This document shows, in pieces, positions 1 to 12,125 of a DNA stretch of 64,000 bases. Below the pieces are notes generated by a model. The model made no database searches, was not told the DNA's origin, and saw only the letters and a list, made by a program, of their open reading frames with translations. The translations under genes were made by a program, and so were the position numbers. Source of the DNA: Liolophura sinensis (lineage: Eukaryota > Mollusca > Polyplacophora > Chitonida > Chitonidae); NCBI RefSeq assembly GCF_032854445.1, contig NC_088300.1:65570984-65634983 (forward strand). Direction: 5' to 3'. The stretch's first letter is position 1. Each line of letters starts with the position of its first letter.

Positions 1-3000
1 TAAAATCATTTACCATCCAACATCACAGCTGCTTTGGGATCAATCCGCCTTTTATTCCCCTAATCTTGACATTTATAATTATACTTATTATACAGTTAAC
101 CACTTTCAAACTACGTGTCGATTTGTCAATAATTTTTACCGTGCAAATATTAATAATAACACAGCGCAAGTATTATGAGTGTAGGTCACCTCAACATTTA
201 CTCATAGTGTTACAGAAGATTCTGTCATAATGTTATAACATCTCTATCCGTTTTATTTCATGGTTATATTTCAACATTTTAAGACAAATAAATTAGCCAA
301 AATGAAACTATGTGAGTTTGTAACAATTGCTCTTGTCAGTCATGTAAAAGTTACAAAACAACCCTACGGCATGTATCATATATAAATACTTATCGAATAA
401 TTGTGTTTCAGTGTGTGTGACAATTTATTGGTTCAAATCCTAAATTGTCTTGATTACAAACGCTTTCAGCCTTACGTGTTAATGTCAAAATGAATGTAGC
501 GCAGCCTAGTAAGCAAAATAAATAGCACAGGATCAGTTAATGACACACTGTTAACTGATTTATAGCTTTATTCGCGACTTGCACCATTTGAATAGAATCG
601 AATGACAGTTCACACTTCGTTGAATTCTGACAAATCAGTACGACATATTGTACTGAACGACGTTTATATGTTTCAGAGCCGTGTCTATAATTCCGCGTAA
701 TCTGGAGGGGAAATGGGTGCAGCTACATACATACGACGTTGAAAGACTTACGTGCGTATGTTTTTACGACCGGTTGTAAGGGCCACTGAGATACATTCGA
801 TTCATGGTTAGTACTATTGATGGCTGGATGCCTGTTTTGCGACTAGGAAGCCAAATGCAATGCTTCTCACAGCTTGACACTATAGCCTAGATTAATACTG
901 TATTAATATGTGCATTTTTTTTGGGGGGGGGGGGCGGGATTTTGAGCTTAGGAATTTGATCTTGTCACTGTTACTGTGTGGCGTGGATTTCTCGACGGAC
1001 GATTGCTATACTTGCAGTTTCTCGATGCACAGATTTAGCATTGTTTAAATATTACTATCAAAGTATAAAAGTCAATAATATATTTATGAAAACCTGTATT
1101 ACACGCCATAGTTTATTTCAGAAGCGTGGAAGTATATGGGTAGAATGCCTGGGTTAATATCAAGCCCCGTAGTAAGAGATAACCGTGTAATTATGAGAAA
1201 TATTTTCATCTATTTTCTCGCCCTTCCTCTGCTGTATACATTCATCAGTCATCGTAAAGGTTTAATCGAGTGACTTCTCACTTGTTTCCTTGAGTCCCCT
1301 TTCAGTAAATGAGTGACAATTCTCACCGAAACTTCGCCATGCCCTGAGGTACTGGTTTCAAGGGGCTATCACACACTCTCCATAGCCAATATGTTCTCGT
1401 TGGCGTGTGAAGTGCGCTGGAGAGAGGAAATCTCTACCGATGTTATATGGTAGGTGTAGATGACCCCCAACAACTCTCCACGCCCTACTCAGGTCTCTCC
1501 CCTTAGCGTCTGCACTCTCCAGCTCGGTCGACTGGAAGCGCCAACATGGCCGCAGGCGAGCCAACTCGAAAAAGTCAAGAAGAGCAGACGACAACTCCAA
1601 ATGACGTCCAAGGACACTTTTCGCGCCAAATTAAGGCCATTACAACATATACAGTAAAGAGGGTGAATGGGAGACTTGGGATAGCGCTTTGATCTAACCA
1701 CTGGCTCGATTCTTTACTGCATTCAAGAAGGCCAGCGACAATACTGTGGTAACCAATCATACAATGCTGCGCCTAGAAAGGTAACATGGGACAAAAATTG
1801 TCCTGAAGAATCTAAGAAATATGCTTAACAACCATATTAATCCCACGAATTCCTTTTTGACTTCAGGTAAAATTTAAAACTTAATCAAGATGTTCACCTT
1901 TTCCAGTTTTTTATTGATTGATGAGTACTTGGTTAACGTCGTTCTGAAGATTTTTTTTATACTTTTATTATGACGGTCAGGACTATATCATTAAAGGGAT
2001 AACTCATGCGATCTTTTATTATATTAGTTCAATTCAACAGCAAGTTTTGTTCTTTTAATTCGCTTTATTTTCTCCACCGAGTCGTTATATTCCATGTTTC
2101 TAGAATATTTACAGATCCCAGACCTTCAATAAATCACTGGCAATTCATGGTTGCGTTGTACATGGTTCTTCTTACAATATATCGATCTTATCTGTAAAAT
2201 TCGATTTCCTGCAGATGTGTGTATAATTAAGATGCACAATACTCGTAATAAAATTCAAGTTAAATAAACGTAGCACAAATAATTTGGTTGAAATATTATT
2301 AAGAACAGATTATTAAGATATTATTAAGAAGTATTATTAAGAAAAAAGAGATCACAGCCAAATCGCATACCAAGAATATGCGATTTGTGGCCTATAATTA
2401 AATAAATGTAAATTTCCACAATTTTATGTGAAACATACTGAGATTCAGTTATGTTCAGCTGCATGTTTAAAAAAAAAGGAGAAAGATATAGCGCTATATT
2501 TATTCTTATCAAACTGAAAGAAGTAAAAAGAGATAATGAAAAATTGCATGAATTTTTTTTAAAGATTAAACTGAATTTTATTACCACCGTAATATGATTT
2601 TATAATATATTGTAAATTTCTGCACGCATGCACCTATCTTCAAAACCAGGAAAGCCATGTTTACAAATAAAATGTAGATCTCGTATTATATATGTCTACA
2701 AAAAACACAAAATATATAAATTTGTGATTGTGGATGCTTTAAAGAACAATTTTTGCGACCTTGTATTTTAACTAAGAAATATGAAATGAGTGAATCTTGA
2801 TATTAATAACATGTATTTGTTATATAATCACATTAACGTGTTAAAGTACGATCAAAAATACCAATGATATATAAATGTGAATTCCTGAGCGTCTGAACTA
2901 TAATGAATAGTATAATACATTAAACAAAATAGAACATTAATGAGGATAAGAACTGACAGCTGATATAATCGTTAAATTGATTTTTTTAACAACCTTTGCT

Positions 3001-3141
3001 GGGGGTGGGCTAAGTTACATCACTGATCAGACTTTAATTTAATAAAAGAAAATACCACTTCTATGCATATGTGTGCGTACCTACGGTGTAAATCTTTACG
3101 AACCTGAACTACATTGCATAACGTAACCATAGCGACGTATG
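1..3141. other. Intergenic DNA, no gene seen
   Basis: AT-rich sequence with only short open frames that look like chance. There is a G-homopolymer at about 929-937 and a more GC-balanced block at about 1330-1760 whose short frames on both strands match nothing I recognise. No SINE copy of the family common further right is present here. Confidence 0.6.
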
Positions 3142-3240
3142 TATGAATTATACACCTCGATGAAAGAAACTGAGTATGAATTATACACCTCGAAGACGGA
3201 AACTGAGCATGAATTATACACCTCAAAGAAGAAAACTGAA
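3142..3240. repeat. 33-bp minisatellite, 3 units
   Basis: Three direct 33-bp units in tandem, each starting TATGAATTATACACCTC or CATGAATTATACACCTC. The period is a multiple of three, so a plus-strand frame reads through them as an 11-residue repeat (ELYTS followed by a charged ETE-like stretch). The frame runs on to about 3378, but I see no splice signals or family resemblance that would make it a gene. Confidence 0.85.
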
Positions 3241-4412
3241 AATAGTGTTAGTATACCTCGATCATTCACATCTACTCAATTTTCCACATTAAAAAATCTT
3301 GTTCAAAGAACCGTAAATAAACGCTTTTTCACCGTCATTGTTGCGTTTGAATCTTTACATGCAGCTAATAGCAGCTAATCTAAAGTGATTCCTCTCTATA
3401 CGTGTAGTCTGATATCATCGCTCTCTCTCTGTGCTACATCTTGTGTCGCCACTACGGTTATACTCCCCAGGTAAATGACTCCCAGCTGGGCGCTATTCTC
3501 CAGCCTGTGTGGTTAATCGTATCATCAGCTTCACACTGTACTATATACCCGAGCGATACCGGTGAGCTGCCGTTCATATTATGCCTCTTTATGTGGACTG
3601 GCACCACGACGGAGAGCGTTACAAAAGCTAGCTTACCTGACTGCAATTACACGGCTCCGGCATCAACACCTCAATAGAATCAACCTGCTAATGTGCAAAA
3701 ACCGTTTACTTTCCAGTCGTGTACAAGCTGGCATTCACGACTGATTGGTGTATTCGTCTCTTGGGAGACATATTAGTCGGGTTTTTGTGGCAAATGTAAA
3801 GCCGTCTTTCACATAATTGTACATTTAAAGCGAACGATCAGAAAAGAGGATGTGTAGAAAGAGCTGTAAGCTTGATTGACATTAACAGCAAGGCGTGTAT
3901 GAGCGCATGATGCCCATACAGCACGGGCACAGCGCGAGAAAATGAGGGATAATGCTTGGCAGAGCTTTCCATCCAAAATGCCGTCATCTTTCTTAACTCT
4001 GTTACAAGTAAACTTGGGATTAGTGTGAAGTGTTTCTATATATAATCGATTAATTTATTGTAATATCATGTGTTATAGCCAATTAAAATTTTAAAACATC
4101 GTAACATTAACACACTGTTTTGCGAGTTTGCGAGTTTGCGTCATAGACCTCGTATAAGGAAGCAAAATCTCAGACGCTAAAACTCTTTTACGTAAAACGA
4201 CGTAAATTTGAATTCACCCGAGTGTTCTCAATGGCTACATGTGTATCCTGTACCTTTTATTAATACTTCACGAGGTTTGCCAGGTATACTTGGTGACATG
4301 TAAAGATTTCTCCAAGTCATTCTACCTACAAACGTTTAACCATCGTCCTCTGCAGACGAAAGATCTGTAAATACAGGGTAGAGCATGTAGCAAATTGATA
4401 AATGAAATGAAA

Positions 4413-4532
4413 TTAAAGATTTTAGAGACGAGCTTCTAAATGCTTCGTAATTAACGGGATATGACCAGTAAGTTAGAGATTTTAGAGACGCGCTTCTAAA
4501 TTCTTCGTAATTAACGGGATATGACCAGTAAA
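4413..4532. repeat. 60-bp tandem duplication
   Basis: Two adjacent 60-bp copies (4413-4472 and 4473-4532) differ at only a few positions; both contain TTCGTAATTAACGGGATATG. This is a simple recent local duplication, and no gene is visible in it. Confidence 0.85.
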
Positions 4533-5040
4533 TAATTGGAGAATGGGCTGAATTACACACAGAGCCTGCAAACTACATTCACCAAAAAATGTTAATATTT
4601 TCCTCTGGACCAAGAACAAAAAAAAGATAATCAAATGGGCATGTATTTAACGCGTAAATGAAGACAAGTAACGGTTTAAAGATGACAGAATGAAAGTCTT
4701 AGCTAAAAGAAATGACCAAGCAGTATAGACAGATTTTTTTTCAAAACTTTTTGAAACTAAAATGAACCCATCATCGATATATGGAAACTCTAAAACAACT
4801 TAAATTGGAGAAAACGTGTTTAAATTCAGTTTTCAGTTCAAGACATACAGCTTAACAGTATTACGAACTGGCAACAAACAGTAATACCTTCAGCATTAGT
4901 CAGAAAATATCGCGGAAATATCACAATTTGAAATATTGAATTTTTAAAGCAAAATGTTCCACTAATTGAGAAAAAAGTTACAATGATATACGTAAACGTA
5001 GAGAGAAGAATAAGAACACATATGGCGCTGATGGTTGTGC

Positions 5041-5525
5041 CTTATAAGGTATCACCATGGCAAAGAAGATAATTCAGCATTGCATACTGGTGACTAGAGT
5101 GCGGTATTTGGTACAGCCATAAGAAGAGAGTTGAACCATATAGCAGACGACAGTGTGGTATTTGGGACCAGCATTAGAAGGCATTTGGTATCATCGTAAA
5201 GATATAGTTCAGCCATACAGCAGGCAATTGTGTGGTATTTGATAGCGCCATAAGAAATGGTTTCAACCATACCACTGACGACAGAGTGGTATTTGATATC
5301 ACCATAAGAAGACAGTTCAACCACACCACTGACGACAGTGTTGTATTTGGGACCACCATAAGAAGAGCGTTCAGCTATGCTGGTGACGACAGTGTGGTAT
5401 TTGGTATCACCATAAGAAGAATGTTCAACCATATCGCTGACGACAGTGTGATATTCGGTATCACCTTAGGAGGGCAATTCAACCAGAGCGCTGAAGACAA
5501 TTTGCTTTTGTTACCACCATAAGCA
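5041..5525. repeat. 54-bp minisatellite, about 7-8 units
   Basis: Direct repeats with a unit of about 54 bp. Each unit contains a GACGACAGTGTGGTATTTGG-like core followed by a CACCATAAGAAGA-like stretch. Later units (about 5226-5490) are regular; the left ones are diverged or carry an insertion. Because 54 is a multiple of 3 and the units lack stops, long frames appear on both strands (plus 96 aa, minus 112 aa) with an 18-residue period. The plus product repeats DDSVVFGITIRR. Open frames on both strands argue for a repeat artefact rather than a gene. Confidence 0.85.
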
Positions 5526-8500
5526 GTGTAGTAAATGTATTTGTTAGATTACAGTACATGTGGTATAGAGGCTAGAGCCGTCACTACGGCAGAAATACTC
5601 CCTGTGAGTAAAACGACATTCTGAGCAACATTCCCAAAGAACTCTTTCATTCATAAAAGTCGAACTCAGATTCTCTTTAAAAGTGTATTGAACAAATGTA
5701 CTTGAAGGTCAAAACAGCAAACGGTCGGCTTCTTTGATGTTATATAGACAAACGGGGCGTATCTGATGCGAAAAACCTACTGTAAATTTATTCAAATTTA
5801 ACATGTCTATAGGAACAGATAAATTACAATGCACAATTTCATAAAAGTTGTCCAAATTTTTATTCCTTGAACAAATGATTACATTACTTTTTGAAAAGAG
5901 TTGTCAGGCAGATAATTGTCTCTGGTTTCCAACTGATAGCACTAACGAAGGATGAAATATTTCGATTCATTTCGCCAAACCTTTTCAGACTTTATTTAAA
6001 TGGTTTGCCTTTAGCAAACTACTGAATATGTCCCAATTGCTAATTCTCTTTCTAAAGAAATGTTTGTTGTCTTTAGGCTGTTAATACCGGTATACAGTCA
6101 TCATTCTCAGCGGATGGCGCTCAAGTGGAAAAAAGGCTGTATATAACATCCATGGACGTGAACAAAAATATGTTTGTTTTCTAAACCTAAAGAAGAATTG
6201 AACAATTTGGTGAAGAGATTTCTTTTCCTCCCTATACATTTGCTCTGAGACCTCGGGCCTGACGATCCACCACTGCTTAATTATTGACCAAGTGGACGGA
6301 TTTGGAATCAATTAATATTGCTTCAAATCGCTTAGCATTTGGACAACAGTGATTTAAAAGAGTCTATTTCATTAGATTTAAAGGTATTTTTCCTGCTCTT
6401 CCAGCTAATATCTTTTAGAGGTATCAAAGGGCGTCCAAAAATCTCCACACAAACGTGTCATTAAATGCATTTTTTTTCATCGAGATCTTGAAGAGGATTT
6501 TGAACAAGACTAAGTCGGATATTGGATCACACGGCCGAGTGAAGCCAGTCCAACGGACAACTTAAGTAAATAATCTTCTCCGTCACCTTTCCCCCAGGGC
6601 AAATATGTATCCGGCATAAATTGAGGAATAGTGACAAAACTCAAGTCTCTTGACATGGAAAGAAATTAACTTTCCTAAGCGCACTGAGAGAAAATTGTTC
6701 TTTACAGGTCGCTTCGGAAATTGCCCTCACATGGGTAAATATATTAGCTATTCCGCAACGGCATATTAAAACAGGAGAGTTTTCATGCCATTCGACTATA
6801 CACCAGCTTAACAAAACCAGTCTACAAGAGTCTGTGATAATGAATTCACTTGATCTTCTATTAGAATGTGGCAAAAACTTCTCGGTTTTATGTTGGATTA
6901 CATAAAATATATCAAACGAATCCCTGAATTGAAGGAATATAATGTAATATTTTAAGGGAAGAAAGAATTAGGAAAAGTAGAAAAGGGAGACAAAAAAATT
7001 ATTATAAAATGGGATCAAAAACATGTTTGAGTGAAATGCTCTCCGATATATAGTAGACATACAGATTCCTGACAGGCTGTATATATATAAGACTGTTAAA
7101 AGCCTACAAATTGCTTGTAATCTTATTTTTCATAAATGAAATATTCCTATTTCGCTAATGGAAAACAGAATTAATATTTTCTCTCACTCAGTGTAAGTGA
7201 GGGTAATGTAATACAATAAATTCCAATATAGTATAACTTGCCATTCCAAGGACATTGCAAGACTATGAACGATTGGACAACTTGGTGATGGAGTCTATAT
7301 CTCATGTGCAAACACGTTTCCCAAGAGGATAAATGGCTCTTTTCTTTCTCTTTGCTACGACTACTAATCAGGCATATGGTCATATGTCAATTCTGGGACA
7401 GTTTCCATGACCAATAACACCTAGATATGGATACAGATCTCACGGGGACTAAATAGCCATCCATGGATAAACCATTTTTATAACAAAAAGTGTTAGTGAT
7501 ATTTAGTGGACATTTGAAAATGGCCCATTGTTCATGGCTTTTGTTACGCCATTCTGCGAATTCATTGCTGCGTGGCCTTTAGGGAACTGAATAGCATATC
7601 TCTAATTCTAAATAAAGTGAAGAGCCCATGGCAGGCCATACTGGGCTCTTTTGTTTTGGAAGCGTGGATTGTCTATTTCGCACAAATGTTCGTGGCTTAA
7701 TGCTAACAATACTTTTATGCTTTAACAATACGTCATCTGGCCGCGTTGAAGAGGGGTCCACTTCGCTGAGCTATTCGGACATGGAGTGGAGAGAGGCGTC
7801 GGAGACATTGACACGCCTGTTCAACGATGACGACCTATTATCAACCGTGCATTGTTCATACCTGGAGTTTTTATTATTGATTGCATAAAATTGCTTACCC
7901 CTTTGATCTTACTGTCTACAGTATCCGAAGAATGGCGGATTGATTTCCTATTCCATGCTTTCTCGAAACGAGTATTGAATATTTAAATGGCAGAGATTTT
8001 TTGCGTACTCTTGAAGTGGAATGAAAGTTCTAGGTAGAACCGAAATGTGACAAGCAACTAAGGTTGGAGAGCATCGAAACAACGTCATGTGAAATTGAGT
8101 TATTGTCTTTATGGAAACCTTTATGAAGCGATATTCGAACGTACATTTTTTTTTTGTAACAAAGAGAAGAATGTTATCAAAATAGAGTGGTTTTGCAAAA
8201 TAACAAGGCACAATGCCGTCAAATTACTATGAAACTGCAAAATGAAGTAATATTACATGTAGTTATGACTTCACGGATTCATACTTATAAAGAAGATAAA
8301 TAAATAATTTATTTTCCATAAACTTTCGTTAACATTTGGGGCATAATTTAATATCATGGCAATAAAAAGGAGTCAAACGAGAAAAAACTTTTCGTAAATT
8401 AATAGGCTACCAAGAGAGCTATCTACACACGAATAATACTATGAAAAGAAAAGGCAGTGGAAGGGTTAGCAAAAATGAAACCATGTACGCCTACAGGGAA

Positions 8501-8580
8501 CTGCAGAAATAGTGAGAGACGGAATTTTAAATAGCTAGATTTGCGTAGAAAATGAATATTAAGAATTAAAACTAAAAACC
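5526..8580. other. Intergenic DNA, no supported gene
   Basis: No gene, RNA gene or recognisable mobile element was found. One plus frame at 7628-7888 (86 aa) has an acidic, exon-like second half, but it has no homology I recognise and no matched splice sites, so it is not called. Confidence 0.5.
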
Positions 8581-8584
8581 GTTT

Positions 8585-9270
8585 GATTATGTCTCTTCCA
8601 CCTATGGACAGTAGGATATCTCCCAGCTGTGCAGAATTCAGAAAATCGTGTACCTGGATACCAGCAATATGGGCATCTATAGATAAAGCAGGCAGTGTAC
8701 TTCTCCCAGCTATCCTGGCATCTAAAATGACAGTGTAGCTTCCAGCTCCCTATGTAAACAAGTGCATTTCACTGTTGTTTTGTAATGTGCAGAAATCAAG
8801 GTATCTTCCAGGTGTAAAAACACCTACGGAACACAGCGCGTTCCTTTTATATCCAGGCACTCTAGTTACAAAATGGCATATCTCCTTGTCATCTGGAAAC
8901 TTTCCACAGAAAACAGAATATATCCCACGCACCTGAATGGGCGTCTGTACGAAAACACAGCTGATCTATACGGGCTATCTTTGGTCCATATAGAAAGTAG
9001 TGTATCTCATAGGAATTTTAACACCAAAACAGCGCTGCTTTCGTCTACCGGGGCCCGTCTGTATTGAAAGCACCACATCTGTGCACCTAAGAAAAGAATC
9101 CTCGCTTCCCGGTTTTCGGGCACCTATAAAGAAAAGTAGACATCACTAAGGCATATATGGGCATATATCTGTACTGAAAACAATTCATCTACCAGACATC
9201 CAAGCATCTATAGAAAACAGTGTATCTCTCAATTCTTCGCACTTTTACACACCTGAGAAAATATTTCATC
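8585..9270. repeat. Old degenerate tandem array
   Basis: A GGCATCTATAGAAAACAGTG-like phrase followed by a TATCTCYCAG-like phrase recurs, with decay, near 8668, 8710, 8750, 8985, 9118, 9160 and 9205, roughly every 40-130 bp. It reads as an ancient minisatellite that has drifted and been partly interrupted. Unit length and copy number are uncertain by eye. Confidence 0.4.
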
Positions 9271-11779
9271 TACACTACATATTTGTGTTCGAATATGACA
9301 TATTTGTAGACATTTCCCCAAAAAGGCTAGCAAGAACGATAATATTTTAATCTGCCCCGTAATTCACGACAAATGGTGTAACTTTGATCTTTTGCTGCAT
9401 TCACGGGATATTGTTGTCCAGATTCCGATTGGTCTTATACAGTTCAGAGGCAGATTCCACAAAAACAATTCTGATTTATGGTTAGACAAAATTTGAAATA
9501 CATTTTATTTACGGCTTCAGAAATTAGAATTTTGTCCACCTCATTAATGTTCTCTTAAGACCTCCGTCGTATGAGGAAAATTCTTTGGTATTCCGTTCAA
9601 CACTAATCAGTTACCAATCAATTTTTTCGTTCACTTCGCGCGTCATTGCAGTCACGTTCGAATCTTAGCGCTGCTTCATTAAAATGTATGAAGTCTTTTT
9701 TCATATATATTTCATATATTACAAAATAACGTTATCAATGAATCAATTTATTAATGAATTAATAAAGTATATACATTAATTCTGTCAGTTGCGTGTAAAT
9801 CTACCTATGTGAGGATATGTCATATAATGATCGAAATGCTATACATGTATATGAAATGTTCATCGATCACAGGACAAGGCGCATCTTAATATAGAGAGAG
9901 GCAAATCTGACCACAAAATAACCGTCGGCTAATAAGGTTGTAAGTTCAAATCCATCTGTCTCTGAGTCAGTTACGGTTTAGCGTCATGCAGAACGTGCGT
10001 TTTAAAGTTTTTATTGGCGAATACATTTATACGTTGATTTTATTTAACGTCGCAATGAATAATTTTGGCCAGTAATTTATGGTGTGACAAAATCGGAGTC
10101 TCGGCGTCTTTGACGTGACGTCTTTGGTCATGAGTCGATTGATGCTACTGCAAAAATGTTGTCTTATAAATAACACTCTGTTTGGGACAAAAACAAAACC
10201 AGCTTTTACATGCTTCATTGCAGTATATGAACCCTTTTCTTGTCGATGTATATAAATTTGGCTCAAAAACTACGGTGTCCACTGGATCATTAATCTTAGG
10301 CGTAATGGCTGGACAGACTAAAAACATTTTGTTAATTACAACTCTAATAAATAAAATACAATTTATTGATAAGAATGAAAATAGTTAATCACATATATTA
10401 TCACGATTTCATAAAGGATGATGCATACATGTAGGCCATGTTATTCTATCACAGGTTTAACCGCGGAATTTTCAAGTTAAAAAAATGTGGATTATAACTC
10501 ATTTAAAAAATCCATACGCATTGTCCAAACAAAGAGAACATCAGTTGAGTACTACTTATTGTTAAAATATACATGCATGTTTCACGTTATTTACAGTGGA
10601 TACAGTCAATGCCTTCAATGTTTATACACCTAAACATTTTCACTTTTTTGACAATAAAACAACATCTATTTATCAAATATTACATTCAGTTTCGGAATAG
10701 TTTTCTTGACAGTTATGTTGCATTAAGAGGTTGACCCTGCATGCTGCATACAACAATTGCTTTTACATAAACCCCCATTCCACAAACAAACGAGACATGA
10801 CAAATCCTGCTACAAAAAGAGAATCATTAACAATCAAAAAGATGTGTGACTTTTGTAATTTAAGACAATTTTTCATTATTCCAACTGGGATATAACTGTT
10901 TTTATGCGCTGTAGGCAGATTATCTAGCGGGTGCGCTGAAAAGGGCGCCATTCCCCACTGCTTTTTGACCACACCACCCTTTGGTGTTAAACGCCAGTTA
11001 ATTATACAAATTGGTTGAATCAGGGAAAATATAAACGAAAAATCACTCCGCCCATTGATAAATGTTGCTCGCAAAGCTGCTTATCGGTTTTGATGCGGCA
11101 CAAGCCTAATTATTGTAATTGGCCAGTCCGTGCTTCCACACAAAACCACATTATCGGCAGATCGCCGCTCGCTGTCAGATTAACTAGAGCATGCTGGGTA
11201 AATTTCCAGTCAAGCCTTGCTTTTGTCATTGTATCGGTATTGACAACGTTTTTCCCTTGTCGCTGGGTTTTCTCCGCTGGCGCTTTCCGTGAAAAGAAGA
11301 TTCAGTTTGGAGACAAGAAAGATTTAATGCTCTTGTCAGTTCTTTTTTGTATTTTTAATGTTCGCATATGTCTTTCCTCAATAAATTGATTGACATTATT
11401 TGGCCGAGCCTTTGATCCGTCAAAGTTTTCACACCTGGGGATGCAGCTGAAATAACACGACTTTGGAAGAGTTGTTTATAGAGCTCTTAACGCATTCATG
11501 TTGATATGAAAACCTGACGCACTATATATTTTTTGCTGAGCATTTAATGCTAAAATCTGATCTTTACAATTCTCATTAATAAGCCACGAACAGATGATGG
11601 CCTTAAAAGTACAACACCCTCCAAGATAAGCAACTGAAGCTAATAGGTAAAACATTTATATATATTCACCCAAGACGTAATAAATCAAACAATGAAATGT
11701 AATCATTGCTTTCTCATTTAGCTATTAACAGGAGTGTATTAAGTTTCTTTTTCAGATATCGTTCTTCATGAATAAACAG
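9271..11779. other. Intergenic DNA with a GC-balanced block
   Basis: Mostly AT-rich unique sequence. The block 10,900-11,310 is GC-balanced, contains several TAATTA/TAATTG-type homeodomain cores, and holds a 124-aa plus frame (11015-11389) with no recognised domain. A degenerate tRNA-like B-box (GTTCAAATCC) occurs near 9945, possibly a decayed SINE head. No gene is supported. Confidence 0.4.
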
Positions 11780-12125
11780 GGTCTGCCAGGAACCTGCCAA
11801 TAATTGTGGGTTGCCATAATGCTGGTGGTGGGCCTCCTCAGGGATGCTTTGGCTTCCTTCCACCGTAATGCTGGCTGTGGCTTTCCCCTGTTTCCTCCCA
11901 CCATAATGCAGGGCGTGGGTTTCCCCAATGGTTTCCACGGCCTCTTCCCACCATATAATGCTGGGCGTGGGTTTCCCCAAGGGTCTCCACGGTTTCCTCC
12001 AACCATAGTGCTGGGCGTGAGTTTCACCCGGGTTTCCCGGTTTGTTAACACCATAATGCTGGTCGTCGTGAGATAAATGAATATTCTTGAGCACGGCGTA
12101 AAACACCAATAAATAAATAAATTAA
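11780..12125 (+). mobile_element. SINE (family A) with tandemly amplified core
   Basis: The right end is the standard family-A tail (ATATTCTTGAGCACGGCG, then ACACCAATAAATAAATAA). The tRNA-like head is missing. The central segment ATAATGCTGGGCGTGGGTTT is repeated about five times with a spacing of roughly 40-55 bp, whereas other copies in the window have it once. This copy therefore looks 5'-truncated and internally expanded. Confidence 0.8.

Noticed and set aside
1358-1701. Overlapping 65-80 aa frames on both strands
   Set aside because: Mutually overlapping frames in a locally GC-rich patch, with no family and no splice context.
7628-7888. 86-aa plus frame with an acidic second half
   Set aside because: It looks somewhat like coding sequence (ASETLTRLFNDDDLL), but there is no recognised family, no convincing splice sites and no supporting neighbour.
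11015-11389. 124-aa plus frame
   Set aside because: It lies in a GC-balanced block, which lengthens chance frames. The composition is mixed, with no domain or start context.
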